Shown: positions 43,994 through 53,236, counted from the first letter of the stretch. The stretch is 64,000 bases of DNA from Terrimicrobiaceae bacterium (GCA_018402345.1 JAGYIV010000010.1:1-64000); one strand, 5' to 3'. Notes: generated from the sequence alone by a model not told the origin. Numbers and translations are program-made.

Positions 43994-45079
43994 TCATGGA
44001 GCAGGTGGTGCCGAGGGGTCTGGGAGGGAGCGGAAAAATTCCTCCAACTCGCGGCGGGGTTCGTGGGTGATATCGGCCTGCACGGAGAAATGATCCATCA
44101 AGTCGCCGGCCTCCATGTTTGAGGGGTTGCCGTGGAAGTTGAGGGGCATCTTGGACCACGGAGTGTTGAGCGGAATGCCGAACCCCGGTGCCACGACGAT
44201 TTGAGCGGCGATGGCGGGGTCGAGGATGTAATTGATGAATTTGTGTGCAGCCTCGGGGCGGGCGGAGCTTTTGGGAATCGCGCACAATGTCATGTATTTC
44301 AGGCTGCCTTCGACGGGATTGACCCATTTGAATCGGTCCGGCAAAGCGCTCATCAACGCGATGGCGTCGCCGCTGTAAATCAAAGCCGCCCCATACATGT
44401 CGCTCTCAAGCCCCTTGCAGAGCGTTTGGAACGCCTGGGGCTGGTTGTCAGACCAAATGCCCTTCGACGCGGGCGCGGTATTCTTAAGCCAATTCACAAC
44501 GATCACACGGGCCGCGCGAAGGTTGTCGGGAGAGAGTTCATTGACCGAAGCGCCGAGCGACAGCAGGGCGGCGGCAAGGAAATCCCGCTGGTCCACCATC
44601 ACTGCCACCCCGCCGGGCCGTTGTTGCCTGAAGGCGTCCATGTAGCCGGTTATGTCGGGTTGGCTAACGCGAAGGTCCACAAGAATGCCCATGGCGGCGA
44701 CATCGATCGGCAGCGAGAATTTTCCTGCAGGGTCGCCGGAGACCTCAAACCAGGGCTGTCGGATTCTTGACGCATTCGGAATGTTTTCACGGTTCAGTGG
44801 AAGCAGCCCCCCACGGTCGCGAATCGCCCTGAGCACATCGTTTGAGACGATCACTACATCGAAGGTCTCCTTTTTGTCGTAAAGCAGATCGGCCGCCTCG
44901 ATGCTTGAAGAGGCGCTTGTGATCACGACCGGAATGCCTGTGTTTCGAGTGAAATCATCACTCAGCGCTGCGGGGATCGTGCGATCGTAAGCGAGCACGC
45001 GGAGCGGTGAAGAGTCCGCGGCACGGAGAAGACCGGCGACAAGCAGCAACATGGAGAGAATAAGTGTGGGTGTTTTCAT
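43994..45079 (-). CDS. PotD-like periplasmic binding protein, coupled to sctV
   Basis: A 361-residue exported protein. The signal peptide is at 1-20 (LILSMLLLVAGLLRAAD). The mature part resembles spermidine/putrescine-binding proteins: LRVLAYDRTIPAALSDDFTR, DVVIVSNDVLRAIRDRGGLL, FSLPIDVAAMGILVDLR and AHKFINYILDPAIAAQIVV. The start (ATG 45079) overlaps the sctV stop as ATGA, so it is translationally tied to the injectisome operon. No ABC permease or ATPase gene is adjacent. It may be a sensor or an orphan binding protein; polyamine binding is inferred only from fold. Confidence 0.8.
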   Translation of the reverse strand: MKTPTLILSMLLLVAGLLRAADSSPLRVLAYDRTIPAALSDDFTRNTGIPVVITSASSSIEAADLLYDKKETFDVVIVSNDVLRAIRDRGGLLPLNRENIPNASRIRQPWFEVSGDPAGKFSLPIDVAAMGILVDLRVSQPDITGYMDAFRQQRPGGVAVMVDQRDFLAAALLSLGASVNELSPDNLRAARVIVVNWLKNTAPASKGIWSDNQPQAFQTLCKGLESDMYGAALIYSGDAIALMSALPDRFKWVNPVEGSLKYMTLCAIPKSSARPEAAHKFINYILDPAIAAQIVVAPGFGIPLNTPWSKMPLNFHGNPSNMEAGDLMDHFSVQADITHEPRRELEEFFRSLPDPSAPPAP

Positions 45080-47190
45080 TTGAGACCGATGCGGCCGAGG
45101 GGCTGGATGTTGATTTCCTCGGTGAGCTCCTGGTGGGAGAGCACCGGCAGGTCGGGCAATTCCAACTCGACCAACTTGCGGAGGAAGCGGCGAATGTCCA
45201 TCGAGGTGAGGAGCACCGGGGTGCGCTCGCGTTGCACCGAGCCACCGGCCTTGGCTTTGATTTCCTCGACGAGTTTCTTCGAGGTGGCGGGATCGAGAGC
45301 GAGGAAACTGCCGCCGGAGGTCTGGCGGATCGCCTTGCGGATCGTTTCCTCGGTTTGTGGATCGAGGAGGTAGACGACGAGGATGTTTTGGCCGCCACTG
45401 AATTTGTAGCTGATGTAGCGCCGCAGGGCGATGCGGACATACTCGGAGAGAATGAGCGTGTCTTTCTCCTTCGGCGCCCACTCGATGAGGGCTTGGAAAA
45501 TCAGTCGCAGGTTGCGGACCGAGATGTCCTCCTGCACGAGGCGCTGAAGCACCTCGGCGATGCGCTGGGGCGGGATCACGCGCTGAACCTCGCGGACGAG
45601 TTCGCCAAACTCCCCCTCCATGCGGGTGAGAAGGCCTTTGGTCTCCTGCAAGCCCATGAAGTCGGACGCATAGCGGCGCAGGACGAGCGAAATGTGGAAG
45701 CTCAGGAGCTTCGGCGGCTCCATGAAGGAAATGCCGGCCTCGACGAGCTTGGCTTGGAACTCGAGCGGCACCCAAAACGCGGCGCGGCGATCGGGCGGCT
45801 TCTCGACGGGATCGGCGGGGACTCCAAAGAGAGAGAGATTCTCCTCGGTCTCGCGCACATACAGGAAGCCTGGGCGGATCACCCCGTCGGACATGGGCAC
45901 CTCTTGGAGGAGGATCTGGTATTTGCCCGAGTGGAGGTTTTGGTTGAAACGCAGGTAAATCCCCGGAAACGGCACGCCGAGGTCGAGGTAGAGCGCCTTG
46001 CGGACCTGGACGAGCTCGGAGTTCAGGCGCTCTGCGGTGACATGCTCCTGCACAGCGGCATCGACCTCGAGCATGATCGGCACGGTGATGGAAAATTCGG
46101 TGGAGCTGTCCTCATCGTCCTCCTCGGAGGGCGGTGCCTGGCCACTCTTGACGGCCCCGTCGCCGCCAGCATGGAGACGTTCGGTGCGCCTTCGGCCTTT
46201 GGTTTTGTCCGCCGCGCGCTTGAGGGCGAAACCCAATGCGAGAATGATCAAGGAGAGGGTGAAAAATTGGATTTTCGGGAACCCGGGGATGAGCGCCATC
46301 GCAAAAACCACCACGCCGCCGATAATGAGGGCTTTCGGGGCGGCGAAGATTTGCTCGACGACATCGCCACCAAGGCCAAGCCCCTCCTCGCTCCCGGCGC
46401 GTGTGATGATCATCGCCGCGCAGATCGAGATGAGCAGCGCGGGAATCTGCGAAACCAACCCGTCGCCAATCGTGAGGATCGAGTAGGTCGTGACGGCCTT
46501 GTCGATCTCCATGCCTTTTTGCGACACACCGATGAGGATGCCGGCGACGATATTGATCGCGACCATGATCAGCGAGGCGATCGCGTCGCCTTTCACAAAC
46601 TTCATCGCACCGTCCATCGCACCAAAGAGTTGGCTTTCCCTCTCGATCACGCTGCGGCGGGACTGAGCGTCCTTCACGGTGATGTTCCCCGCGCGCAGAT
46701 CGGCATCGATACTCATCTGCTTGCCGGGCATCGCATCGAGCGTGAACCTCGCCGCCACCTCGGCGACGCGCTCCGCACCTTTGGTGATCACGATGAACTG
46801 GACGAGTAGAAGGATCAGGAAAATCACCACGCCCACGATAAAATTTCCGCCGACCACGAAATTTCCAAAGGTGTAAATAATCTCGCCCGCATAGGCATCG
46901 ACGAGGATCATGCGGGTGGTCGTGATGTTCAGCGCCAACCGAAACAACGTGGTCACCAGCAGGACACTCGGAAAAGTCGAGAACGCCAGCGCGTTTTTCA
47001 TGTAAAGCGACATGAAAAGAAGCACCGCCGAGATCCCGAGATTCACCGCAATAAGCGTGTCGAGAAGGAACGGCGGCACAGGCACAATCATCAGGCCGAC
47101 CACCGACACGATGATCGCGGCGATGTAGATGTCGCCATAACGCTTCGAGGCGAAGGCGAAATTCTGCAACCGCATGAGGAAGGTCTCCAT
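45076..47190 (-). CDS. sctV: SctV, export gate of a type III injectisome
   Basis: A 704-residue inner-membrane protein (LcrD/FlhA superfamily). The N-terminal half holds about eight transmembrane helices (from IYIAAIIVSVVGLMIVPVPP to FFTLSLIILALGFALKR) and the conserved FHIPEP-like region (here FTLDAMPGKQMSIDADLRAG). The C-terminal cytosolic ring follows an acidic linker. Its end, VLSHQELTEEINIQPLGRI, is the YscV/LcrD ending and not that of FlhA, and the neighbours are Ysc-type, so this is the virulence-type paralogue. The start ATG 47190 follows GGAGGCG and overlaps the sctY stop; further upstream codons lie in sctY. Confidence 0.93.
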   Translation of the reverse strand: METFLMRLQNFAFASKRYGDIYIAAIIVSVVGLMIVPVPPFLLDTLIAVNLGISAVLLFMSLYMKNALAFSTFPSVLLVTTLFRLALNITTTRMILVDAYAGEIIYTFGNFVVGGNFIVGVVIFLILLLVQFIVITKGAERVAEVAARFTLDAMPGKQMSIDADLRAGNITVKDAQSRRSVIERESQLFGAMDGAMKFVKGDAIASLIMVAINIVAGILIGVSQKGMEIDKAVTTYSILTIGDGLVSQIPALLISICAAMIITRAGSEEGLGLGGDVVEQIFAAPKALIIGGVVVFAMALIPGFPKIQFFTLSLIILALGFALKRAADKTKGRRRTERLHAGGDGAVKSGQAPPSEEDDEDSSTEFSITVPIMLEVDAAVQEHVTAERLNSELVQVRKALYLDLGVPFPGIYLRFNQNLHSGKYQILLQEVPMSDGVIRPGFLYVRETEENLSLFGVPADPVEKPPDRRAAFWVPLEFQAKLVEAGISFMEPPKLLSFHISLVLRRYASDFMGLQETKGLLTRMEGEFGELVREVQRVIPPQRIAEVLQRLVQEDISVRNLRLIFQALIEWAPKEKDTLILSEYVRIALRRYISYKFSGGQNILVVYLLDPQTEETIRKAIRQTSGGSFLALDPATSKKLVEEIKAKAGGSVQRERTPVLLTSMDIRRFLRKLVELELPDLPVLSHQELTEEINIQPLGRIGLK

Positions 47191-47564
47191 CACGCCTCCC
47201 CTCCCCCTTGGCCGGATTCGGTTCTCGTTTTCAAATACTCCGCCGCCGCCTTGTCGCTCGAGGCGGTGTCCCCGAGGCGGCGCGCGGCGATGGCCAGCAC
47301 CAGTTGGCAAAGTGCGGCCTCTTCGGGCGGAAGTCCTAGCTCGAGCGCTTTGGCGGCACTCGCTAGGGCCTCGGGATTTTTTTCGAGCGAAAGTTGTATG
47401 GTGGCGAGCGTGCGCCACGAGGTGGCGTTGAGCCCATCCACCACCGTCATTAATTCAAAATACCCGATGGCACGGTCGGGCCGGCCATAGCGGGCATTCA
47501 GCCAACCCAAGAGGTGCAAAGACTCTCTCATGGTCTGGATCGGCATGGCGTCGGTGGTTCCCAT
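47190..47564 (-). CDS. sctY: SctY (YscY-like), TPR chaperone of SctX
   Basis: A 124-residue TPR-type protein: ESLHLLGWLNARYGRPDRAI, SWRTLATIQLSLEKNPEALA and LCQLVLAIAARRLGDTASSD. Size, the N-terminal LLGWL motif and position between sctX and sctV match YscY, which binds YscX and the export gate. It overlaps the sctV start by one base. Distinction from other small TPR secretion chaperones rests on gene order. Confidence 0.78.
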   Translation of the reverse strand: MGTTDAMPIQTMRESLHLLGWLNARYGRPDRAIGYFELMTVVDGLNATSWRTLATIQLSLEKNPEALASAAKALELGLPPEEAALCQLVLAIAARRLGDTASSDKAAAEYLKTRTESGQGGGEA

Positions 47565-47568
47565 AGTT

Positions 47569-47967
47569 TCAGCCTCCGATCATCACGCGCCGGAGCGCAT
47601 CGAGAAGTTGGAGGTTTTCACAATCCTCCTCGAGAAGTTTCAACCCAGCCTGGAATGCCTCGTCGCGGCGGGGATATCCGGCTCGAAGTTCGCGCAAGCG
47701 CCTGCGCATTTTCGCCAAATGCTCCCCGTAGGAGGCCGCCCCAAGCAACGCGGCAGTCATTTCCTTCGGACGAAGAGAGTCGGTGAGAAACAAATCCACG
47801 GCCTTTTCGTGAAACAACCCGGCGAGTTTGCTCGGCACCGCCAGCTCGCTCAACGCGGGTCGGTTCAGCGGGAGCGTGGGATCGCTCTGCCCGGTGGCCG
47901 CATACGACACCCTTTCGATACCTGTCCGGAAATCGAGGGCTCCGGTTGCATTGGAGACACTGGCCAT
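47569..47967 (-). CDS. sctX: SctX (YscX-like), early type III substrate
   Basis: A 132-residue protein. LNRPALSELAVPSKLAGLFH leads into the body of the protein, and the C-terminus CENLQLLDALRRVMIGG resembles the C-terminal helix of YscX (DDRLLQIILNLL). YscX is an exported component required for assembly of Ysc-type injectisomes. Gene order sctW-sycN-sctX-sctY-sctV is the same as in Yersinia. Sequence similarity alone is modest. Confidence 0.72.
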   Translation of the reverse strand: MASVSNATGALDFRTGIERVSYAATGQSDPTLPLNRPALSELAVPSKLAGLFHEKAVDLFLTDSLRPKEMTAALLGAASYGEHLAKMRRRLRELRAGYPRRDEAFQAGLKLLEEDCENLQLLDALRRVMIGG

Positions 47968-47979
47968 GGGCGGCGAATG

Positions 47980-48348
47980 CTACACGGCCTCCGCCGTGTT
48001 GTGAAGCGCTGTGAGGCGGTCGAGCGCAGCAAAAATCTCCCCGCCGCGAAGCGACCCGCCGGGCAGCTCGAGCATCAAGATCGTGGAACGCCCGAAATCC
48101 CCCCGCCGGCATCGAATTCCAATCCCCTCGTTGCGCTCGAAGTGCAACAGCTCAAGCATCCTCGAGGCCGAAGGCTCGCCGGAGTATTGGCGTTCACGGG
48201 AAAGGGACACGCACAGCTCCTGCCCCCGCCGGGCGAGGCAAAGCGTATCGGAGGGTTCTATCTGAAGCACACGTGAACCGTCCGCATCGAGCGCAAGACG
48301 CTCCATGCCGATGAGAGCGCCGAATTCCTCCACGGCCGCGTCGATCAT
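47980..48348 (-). CDS. SycN-like type III chaperone of the gatekeeper
   Basis: A 122-residue protein with a class I chaperone pattern: AAVEEFGALIGMERLALDAD, LQIEPSDTLCLARRGQELCV, LELLHFERNEGIGIRCRRGD, then GEIFAALDRLTALHNTA. Length equals SycN (123), and SycN is encoded at this place in Ysc operons, where it helps hold and export the SctW gatekeeper. The start overlaps the sctW stop as ATGA. Confidence 0.72.
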   Translation of the reverse strand: MIDAAVEEFGALIGMERLALDADGSRVLQIEPSDTLCLARRGQELCVSLSRERQYSGEPSASRMLELLHFERNEGIGIRCRRGDFGRSTILMLELPGGSLRGGEIFAALDRLTALHNTAEAV

Positions 48349-49544
48349 CCGAGAGCCACCTCCTCTTCGTCGATGAATTGGTCGATCGCCTTCTGCATGG
48401 CGTCGAGCACCCGCTCGCGGGCCTCGGGCTTGTCATAGGCTCGCGGCGGCAGGTTCCTCACGATCTCGCGGAATTGCGTCATGAAATTGATCGAGGGTTC
48501 GAGCGGAGGCACATTGAAATCAAGAGCCACCCGCGTGAAGTCCCCCTCGGAAACACGCTCGCCCTTCGCGGCATCAAGCATGGACGTCATCAGTCGGAAT
48601 GGCGCGACAGGCACCGACTCGCGGGTTGAGTGGTGGAATTTCGTTAACAGGCCACGGCAGGACTCGTGGGCATTCCCGAGGAACCGCACCTGCTGGAGTC
48701 CATCCACCACCTCGCGCAAATGCGCTGGCTCGCCGGAGGGCTTGGCGGCTGCAAGATCGGCCGCAAGCGCACTCGCCAGAAAATCCAGCGCCACGCCCAG
48801 GCGCTGCTCGAAATCCGGCCCTTCACCAACCGCCGCCGAAACAGTCTCCTCCCCGCCGCCAGTGAATTTCGCCAGATTCGTGACAATGAACCGATAGGCG
48901 TCCGCTGGCGTCTTGTAGTCGAACACCGCCCGGCGATACCCCTCACGCACATCGCCGGCGTCGTCGAGGCGGGTGCTGACAAATTCGTTGAGGACTGGGG
49001 AAATATTGTTGCCGGCGGCAATCTCGGGGCCGTGATCGTTTTCCAGACGCTCGGCGGCCTGATCCAATTTCTCCCGCAGACCATCGTCATGCCCGCCGCC
49101 GCCTCCTCCGCCGCCCGAGAGATCGCTGGACATCGCCCGCGCGACCCCGAATCGCACCGAGGGATCCGGAAAAAGCTTCTCCATTTCCTCGCCGAGTTCG
49201 TCAAAGCGGTTCTCGCGCTGCATGCGGCGAACCAGCGCCATGAAGCGTGTGAGTGCCGCCGACCCCTGCATCTCGGGAAAAACCCTCCCGATCGCGGAGC
49301 GCAGACGCTGGGCCTTCGCATCGGCCGCCTGTCGGCTCTGGCTCTTGACCGGTGCGGGTTGCTCGGCCTCTTGGAAAAAGCGCGTGGCATCAGTGAAATC
49401 CAGCCCGGCTTCGGAGGGGTTTTTGCCCCCGGCGGTGATTTTGCGGCCCTGATACGTGCCCATGACATCGTCCAGCGAGGACTTCACCGCATTCGCCATC
49501 ACATCGATCGATGCGGATTGAAAACTGGAAATCGAGGGGCCCAT
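48345..49544 (-). CDS. sctW: SctW (YopN/TyeA-like), gatekeeper of type III secretion
   Basis: A 399-residue soluble protein. The polar N-terminus (MGPSISSFQSASIDVMANAV) should carry the export signal. The helical body reads VFPEMQGSAALTRFMALVRR, YRRAVFDYKTPADAYRFIVT and KFTGGGEETVSAAVGEGPDF, and a C-terminal part of about 90 residues (FLGNAHESCRGLLTKFH, ILKLARDNEV-like region replaced here by SINFMTQFREIVRNLPP) has the position of a fused TyeA domain. SctW stops effector export until host contact. ATG 49544 is preferred to a TTG 15 bases upstream. It heads the operon. Confidence 0.82.
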   Translation of the reverse strand: MGPSISSFQSASIDVMANAVKSSLDDVMGTYQGRKITAGGKNPSEAGLDFTDATRFFQEAEQPAPVKSQSRQAADAKAQRLRSAIGRVFPEMQGSAALTRFMALVRRMQRENRFDELGEEMEKLFPDPSVRFGVARAMSSDLSGGGGGGGGHDDGLREKLDQAAERLENDHGPEIAAGNNISPVLNEFVSTRLDDAGDVREGYRRAVFDYKTPADAYRFIVTNLAKFTGGGEETVSAAVGEGPDFEQRLGVALDFLASALAADLAAAKPSGEPAHLREVVDGLQQVRFLGNAHESCRGLLTKFHHSTRESVPVAPFRLMTSMLDAAKGERVSEGDFTRVALDFNVPPLEPSINFMTQFREIVRNLPPRAYDKPEARERVLDAMQKAIDQFIDEEEVALG

Positions 49545-49596
49545 TGGACAAGCAGTCAACTAAGCGCGCCGCCGATTTTCGGCAAGGCGATTTCCG

Positions 49597-50910
49597 CTAA
49601 AAATCAACCCCCGTGAACACCCCGAGGATCGCGGCATTCGGCACGGCAGCGGTGCCATTGGGCTGAACGAGATATTGGGCATAGGGCTGAACAAACGCCC
49701 AACCATTCACGCGCACGCGATAGCCCACCTCGACAAGCGCCGTGGAAGACGCACCGGGCAAACTCCTTTCACCGTAGTTGCCAAGGGCAATGCCAGCGAT
49801 CAACTGGTCCCCTCCCCGCCCCGGCAGCAGGCCCTCATAAACCAACCCGCCATGCATGTAGAAGGAATAGACATTGTTCGACTCCGGCGCGTAGAGGAAC
49901 AGGCTGAACATCCTCAATCCCTCGCTCGAGGACTTCCGCCGACGCTCCATGGCAGGGACAAGCGGCAGTCCATCCACCGCATCGTTTTCGGCATCCTCCG
50001 TGGTCGCGGACTCGCGCCAGAGCATCTGGTCGAGCTGCCAGTAGAGGCCGAAGCGGTTCAGCGCGACATTCCCGCCATCCTCGTAAAAATATCCGCCAAA
50101 CGCATAGTGGCCGGGGAGTTTGGCAGGGCCGAGTTCGGGCTTCACTCCGGTCTCGCCCATGAAAAACAAACCGTTCTGCTCGGGCGCGGGCGCGTAGCCT
50201 TGGAAGGCGAGGCCGTGGTTCGCCGAGTCGTTGGATTTGGGGAATGACATGAACAGCCCGGCTTTCGTGTATTGCCAGTCGGCGGCCTTGATTTGCAGCG
50301 TTCCACCCCAGGTCGAAAAACTCCCGCCAAACGGGATATTCGCACCCAAACCCTCGGCTGCGGCGATCGCGTTGTTCACGAAAAGACCTTGCAGCGGTTG
50401 GTCCAAAAATTCGTCTTTCGGCCTCAACCAACCGCCCGTAATCGTGGCAAAATCTGCGATTCCGAAGACCTCGCCGGATTTGTGGCGAAGGCCGTAGGTG
50501 AGCAAACGCCACCCCGTGCCGCCCGCGAAGCGCGAGGGATTGAAGAGCGGCGAAGCATCCACGAAGCGGTTGGGATTGGCAATCGAGCCGGGATCGCGCC
50601 AACGCGACTCGCCGAAGGCCGTGAGGCCCTCAAGCCAGGGCTGCCGCAGGAATTTCGCCATGTCGAGCTTGGCTCCAAAGGACAACTCCTGCGCGAACGC
50701 ATCCCCCGAGCCGCTGGCGCTGTCCAGAATCCCGAAATAAATCCCCCGCCATCTCCCGTCGAGCGACAGCCCGTTGTCCCGAACCACACCTCCGAATAGA
50801 TCGCCAGTCGCTTTCCTGGCGTCCCACCAATTCTCGAAGCGCGCACTCTCCGCGAGCACCTGAGCGGCCGCCGCAAGCCACACCGCGAAAGAGAAAAGAT
50901 GCCGAGTCAC
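49597..50910 (-). CDS. OprB-like carbohydrate-selective porin
   Basis: A 437-residue outer-membrane beta-barrel with a signal peptide at 1-20 (FSFAVWLAAAAQVLAES). The mature part has alternating hydrophobic strands and ends in aromatic VFTGVDF, the usual barrel-assembly signal. GYRVRVNGWAFVQPYAQYLV close to the end and GLNPSRFAGGTGWRLLTYGL-like strands recall OprB porins. The start overlaps the stop of the symporter-binding fusion as ATGA, suggesting joint uptake of a substrate across both membranes. The substrate cannot be read off. Confidence 0.75.
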   Translation of the reverse strand: MTRHLFSFAVWLAAAAQVLAESARFENWWDARKATGDLFGGVVRDNGLSLDGRWRGIYFGILDSASGSGDAFAQELSFGAKLDMAKFLRQPWLEGLTAFGESRWRDPGSIANPNRFVDASPLFNPSRFAGGTGWRLLTYGLRHKSGEVFGIADFATITGGWLRPKDEFLDQPLQGLFVNNAIAAAEGLGANIPFGGSFSTWGGTLQIKAADWQYTKAGLFMSFPKSNDSANHGLAFQGYAPAPEQNGLFFMGETGVKPELGPAKLPGHYAFGGYFYEDGGNVALNRFGLYWQLDQMLWRESATTEDAENDAVDGLPLVPAMERRRKSSSEGLRMFSLFLYAPESNNVYSFYMHGGLVYEGLLPGRGGDQLIAGIALGNYGERSLPGASSTALVEVGYRVRVNGWAFVQPYAQYLVQPNGTAAVPNAAILGVFTGVDF

Positions 50911-53069
50911 TGGGGCCTCGCGGCGGTTTTTTTGAAGAGAATCCAGTGCGTCCGGAGATTCTCAAGCAGGTCGAGGTTGCGGTTGCCTTTTACCCAATCC
51001 TCGATGAATTCGATAAAACTCACGTCGCGAGCTGGAACAACCAGGCAGACATCCGCCGCAAGCGCATCGCCGAATACAGGAATCATCGAGGTCTCCGGAT
51101 GCAGCACCGCAAAAGCCGCCCCCGCCTCGGCACTCGTCAGCAGGACTTCCAATTCGAACCGCCCGGTGGGAAACCCCTCTCTAGGCTCGAGGCGATTGAA
51201 CTGAAGCGGCGTGGAGACCCCACGCGCCGCGAGTCGGGCGCGAATGCTCCGCTCCAGCTCGGGGGAGAGATATTCCCTCCCACCATAGTCGATCACCAAC
51301 GGAGGACGCGCAGCACCCGCGATGACCCTCTGAAATTGCTGCGCCTCGCTATCGGGAACAACAAAAGCCAACACCACCGATTCGTAGGGAATCGCCCTGA
51401 TCCCCATGCCCGCAACAAGCCCCGTGTCGTGAATGCCACCAGCGGCGATATCGATCCGCCCTTGCTCGAGCCAGTCGCGCAGCGTGCGCCGGTCGGAGGG
51501 GAAAATTTCCAACACCACCCCGAGCCGCGCGGCAAGCGCCGTCAGCAAATCGATGTCATACCCGACCACTTTACCTCCGTTGTTGCGGTAGACCCAAGGC
51601 ACCGAGTTGTCGACCACCCCTGCCCGCAGAACCCCTCGCTGCTTGATTTCAGCAAGGGACACAGAGGCGGGATCGGGCACTCCCCCAGTAAAAACCACCT
51701 GCGCCGGAGGTTCCGCGAAAAGAGAATCCCGCGAGAGAATGATCCGCCGGGAGTCGCTCGATTCCTCCAATGTCGCGGCAAGAAGCCTGTTCGCCCCCCA
51801 CCCCATCGACAGCCCCACCGCCGCCGTGAGCAGAAAAAGAAGCACGAGGCGCAGAGGACGAACCACCAACCGCCCGCGCAACGAGGCGAGGACAACAAAC
51901 GACACCACCGCGAGCGAGAAAAGCGACAACGGGTCGCTCAGTCGCACGATCCACTGCGCATTCATCAGGTAAAGCCCCAGCAGCGCCTGGGGAAGGCCGA
52001 GGGCAGGAAGCTCGTGGATCAGCACAGCCTGCGCTCCGGCGGCGGATGTCAGCAACACGCGGGGCAATATCTGAAGGATCTCGACCGTCCGCATCGGCGT
52101 GTCGTGATACCAAGCCACAAAGGGCAGGAACGACAGGACAACCATGCGCCCGGTGGAAAAAAGCAGCAGGCTGATAGGAGCCAGCGCCTCGAGAACCGAA
52201 AAATCCTCGTCCCCTTCCCCTTCCTCGCGGGTCTCCTTGAACAATCGCCTCAGGTTTTCGATCGCGATCGGCAACGCGATCGGCACATTTCCCACCGTCA
52301 CCGCAAGCACCACCGGATCGCGCAACACTCCCCAGAACTGGCGGATCGAAAACCGCGTGAAGCACAACACAAGTCCTGGCAGCAGCACCCCGCCGATTGT
52401 CACCACCGCCACCAGCATCATCGCCAAATACCCGAGCAACCGTTGCAACTCCCCGCCGCTTGCCGTTCCAAGGGAGGACGCGGTGATCGCGAAAACACCA
52501 AAGGGAGCGATCCGCTTGGCGACAACTCCAAGCGCCGCGGTCAAAAGCGCGCGAAGCGGCAACACAACGCCCAAAACGGATTCTCGGCCGGGCAGCTTTT
52601 GCAACAGCACTCCCAGCGCGATCGAGACCACAAGCACCCCCGCGACATTTCCCGTTGCCAGTGCCGAGAAGATGTTCGTGGGAAGAAACGTCGACAGTAG
52701 GCTCTCTTGGACAGGCAATGCGATCGCCTCGGGCTCGAAGATCGGTGAGGACACCAGCGGCGGGAGGATCATCGGCAGTAACACCACGGCAGTGCCTGCG
52801 ATGGCCACCATCCCCACAAGCGCCAACCCTCCACGCTTGAGCAACAGGATCAGCGACTCCCGTGACATGCCTCCGAGCGTGCCGACCACTTCGAGCATCA
52901 GATAAGGCAAAATCACCAGCGAGTAGGAGCGGATCAACAACTGCCCCAGCGGATCAAGCGCCGAGCAGGCGGGCCCGAAAGCCCATCCTGCCAACAATCC
53001 CGCCCCGATGGCTACCATGCACCAAGCCGCCACCGAGCGCGGAAGGAATCGCTTCCAAAAAGAAATCAT
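50907..53069 (-). CDS. Dicarboxylate-type symporter fused to an extracellular binding domain
   Basis: A 720-residue two-domain protein. Residues about 1-440 are a DAACS-type (Na+/H+:dicarboxylate) symporter with about nine hydrophobic segments, from AAWCMVAIGAGLLAGWAF to LFLLTAAVGLSMGWGANRLL; FGVFAITASSLGTASGG resembles the family's Ser-rich re-entrant loop. Residues about 485-715 are a family 3 solute-binding domain (LAEIKQRGVLRAGVVDNSVP, GYDIDLLTALAARLGVVLEI, RIDIAAGGIHDTGLVAGMG). The binding domain would face the periplasm. Fusion of a secondary symporter with such a domain is unusual, since these domains normally serve ABC importers. It is coupled to an OprB-like porin gene. Confidence 0.8.
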   Translation of the reverse strand: MISFWKRFLPRSVAAWCMVAIGAGLLAGWAFGPACSALDPLGQLLIRSYSLVILPYLMLEVVGTLGGMSRESLILLLKRGGLALVGMVAIAGTAVVLLPMILPPLVSSPIFEPEAIALPVQESLLSTFLPTNIFSALATGNVAGVLVVSIALGVLLQKLPGRESVLGVVLPLRALLTAALGVVAKRIAPFGVFAITASSLGTASGGELQRLLGYLAMMLVAVVTIGGVLLPGLVLCFTRFSIRQFWGVLRDPVVLAVTVGNVPIALPIAIENLRRLFKETREEGEGDEDFSVLEALAPISLLLFSTGRMVVLSFLPFVAWYHDTPMRTVEILQILPRVLLTSAAGAQAVLIHELPALGLPQALLGLYLMNAQWIVRLSDPLSLFSLAVVSFVVLASLRGRLVVRPLRLVLLFLLTAAVGLSMGWGANRLLAATLEESSDSRRIILSRDSLFAEPPAQVVFTGGVPDPASVSLAEIKQRGVLRAGVVDNSVPWVYRNNGGKVVGYDIDLLTALAARLGVVLEIFPSDRRTLRDWLEQGRIDIAAGGIHDTGLVAGMGIRAIPYESVVLAFVVPDSEAQQFQRVIAGAARPPLVIDYGGREYLSPELERSIRARLAARGVSTPLQFNRLEPREGFPTGRFELEVLLTSAEAGAAFAVLHPETSMIPVFGDALAADVCLVVPARDVSFIEFIEDWVKGNRNLDLLENLRTHWILFKKTAARPQ

Positions 53070-53236
53070 CTACCCATTCTCACTATCCGATTCCCCCTGC
53101 CCCATTCAACGCTCATCAAGCCAAACCCGCCGATTTTCCCCTTACGCCAACCGGCGCGGCAGTGCCCATCGAAGGCCCGCCGCCCTCCCCCCCATTTCAA
53201 CTCTCCACCCCCCTGCGGGAGCGTTATCCCACGGCA

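Noticed and set aside
45064-46809. Long open frame of 581 codons on the plus strand
   Set aside because: It is antisense to sctV and arises from the codon bias of that gene. Its product is unnaturally rich in Asp, Glu, His and Arg with no family features.
45076-47190. Interpretation as flagellar FlhA
   Set aside because: The C-terminal ending INIQPLGRI and the sctW/sctX/sctY neighbours mark the virulence-type paralogue; no flagellar export genes flank it.
50946-52700. Long open frame of 584 codons on the plus strand
   Set aside because: It is antisense to the symporter-binding fusion; the composition (Arg, His, Gln, Pro) is that of a shadow frame.
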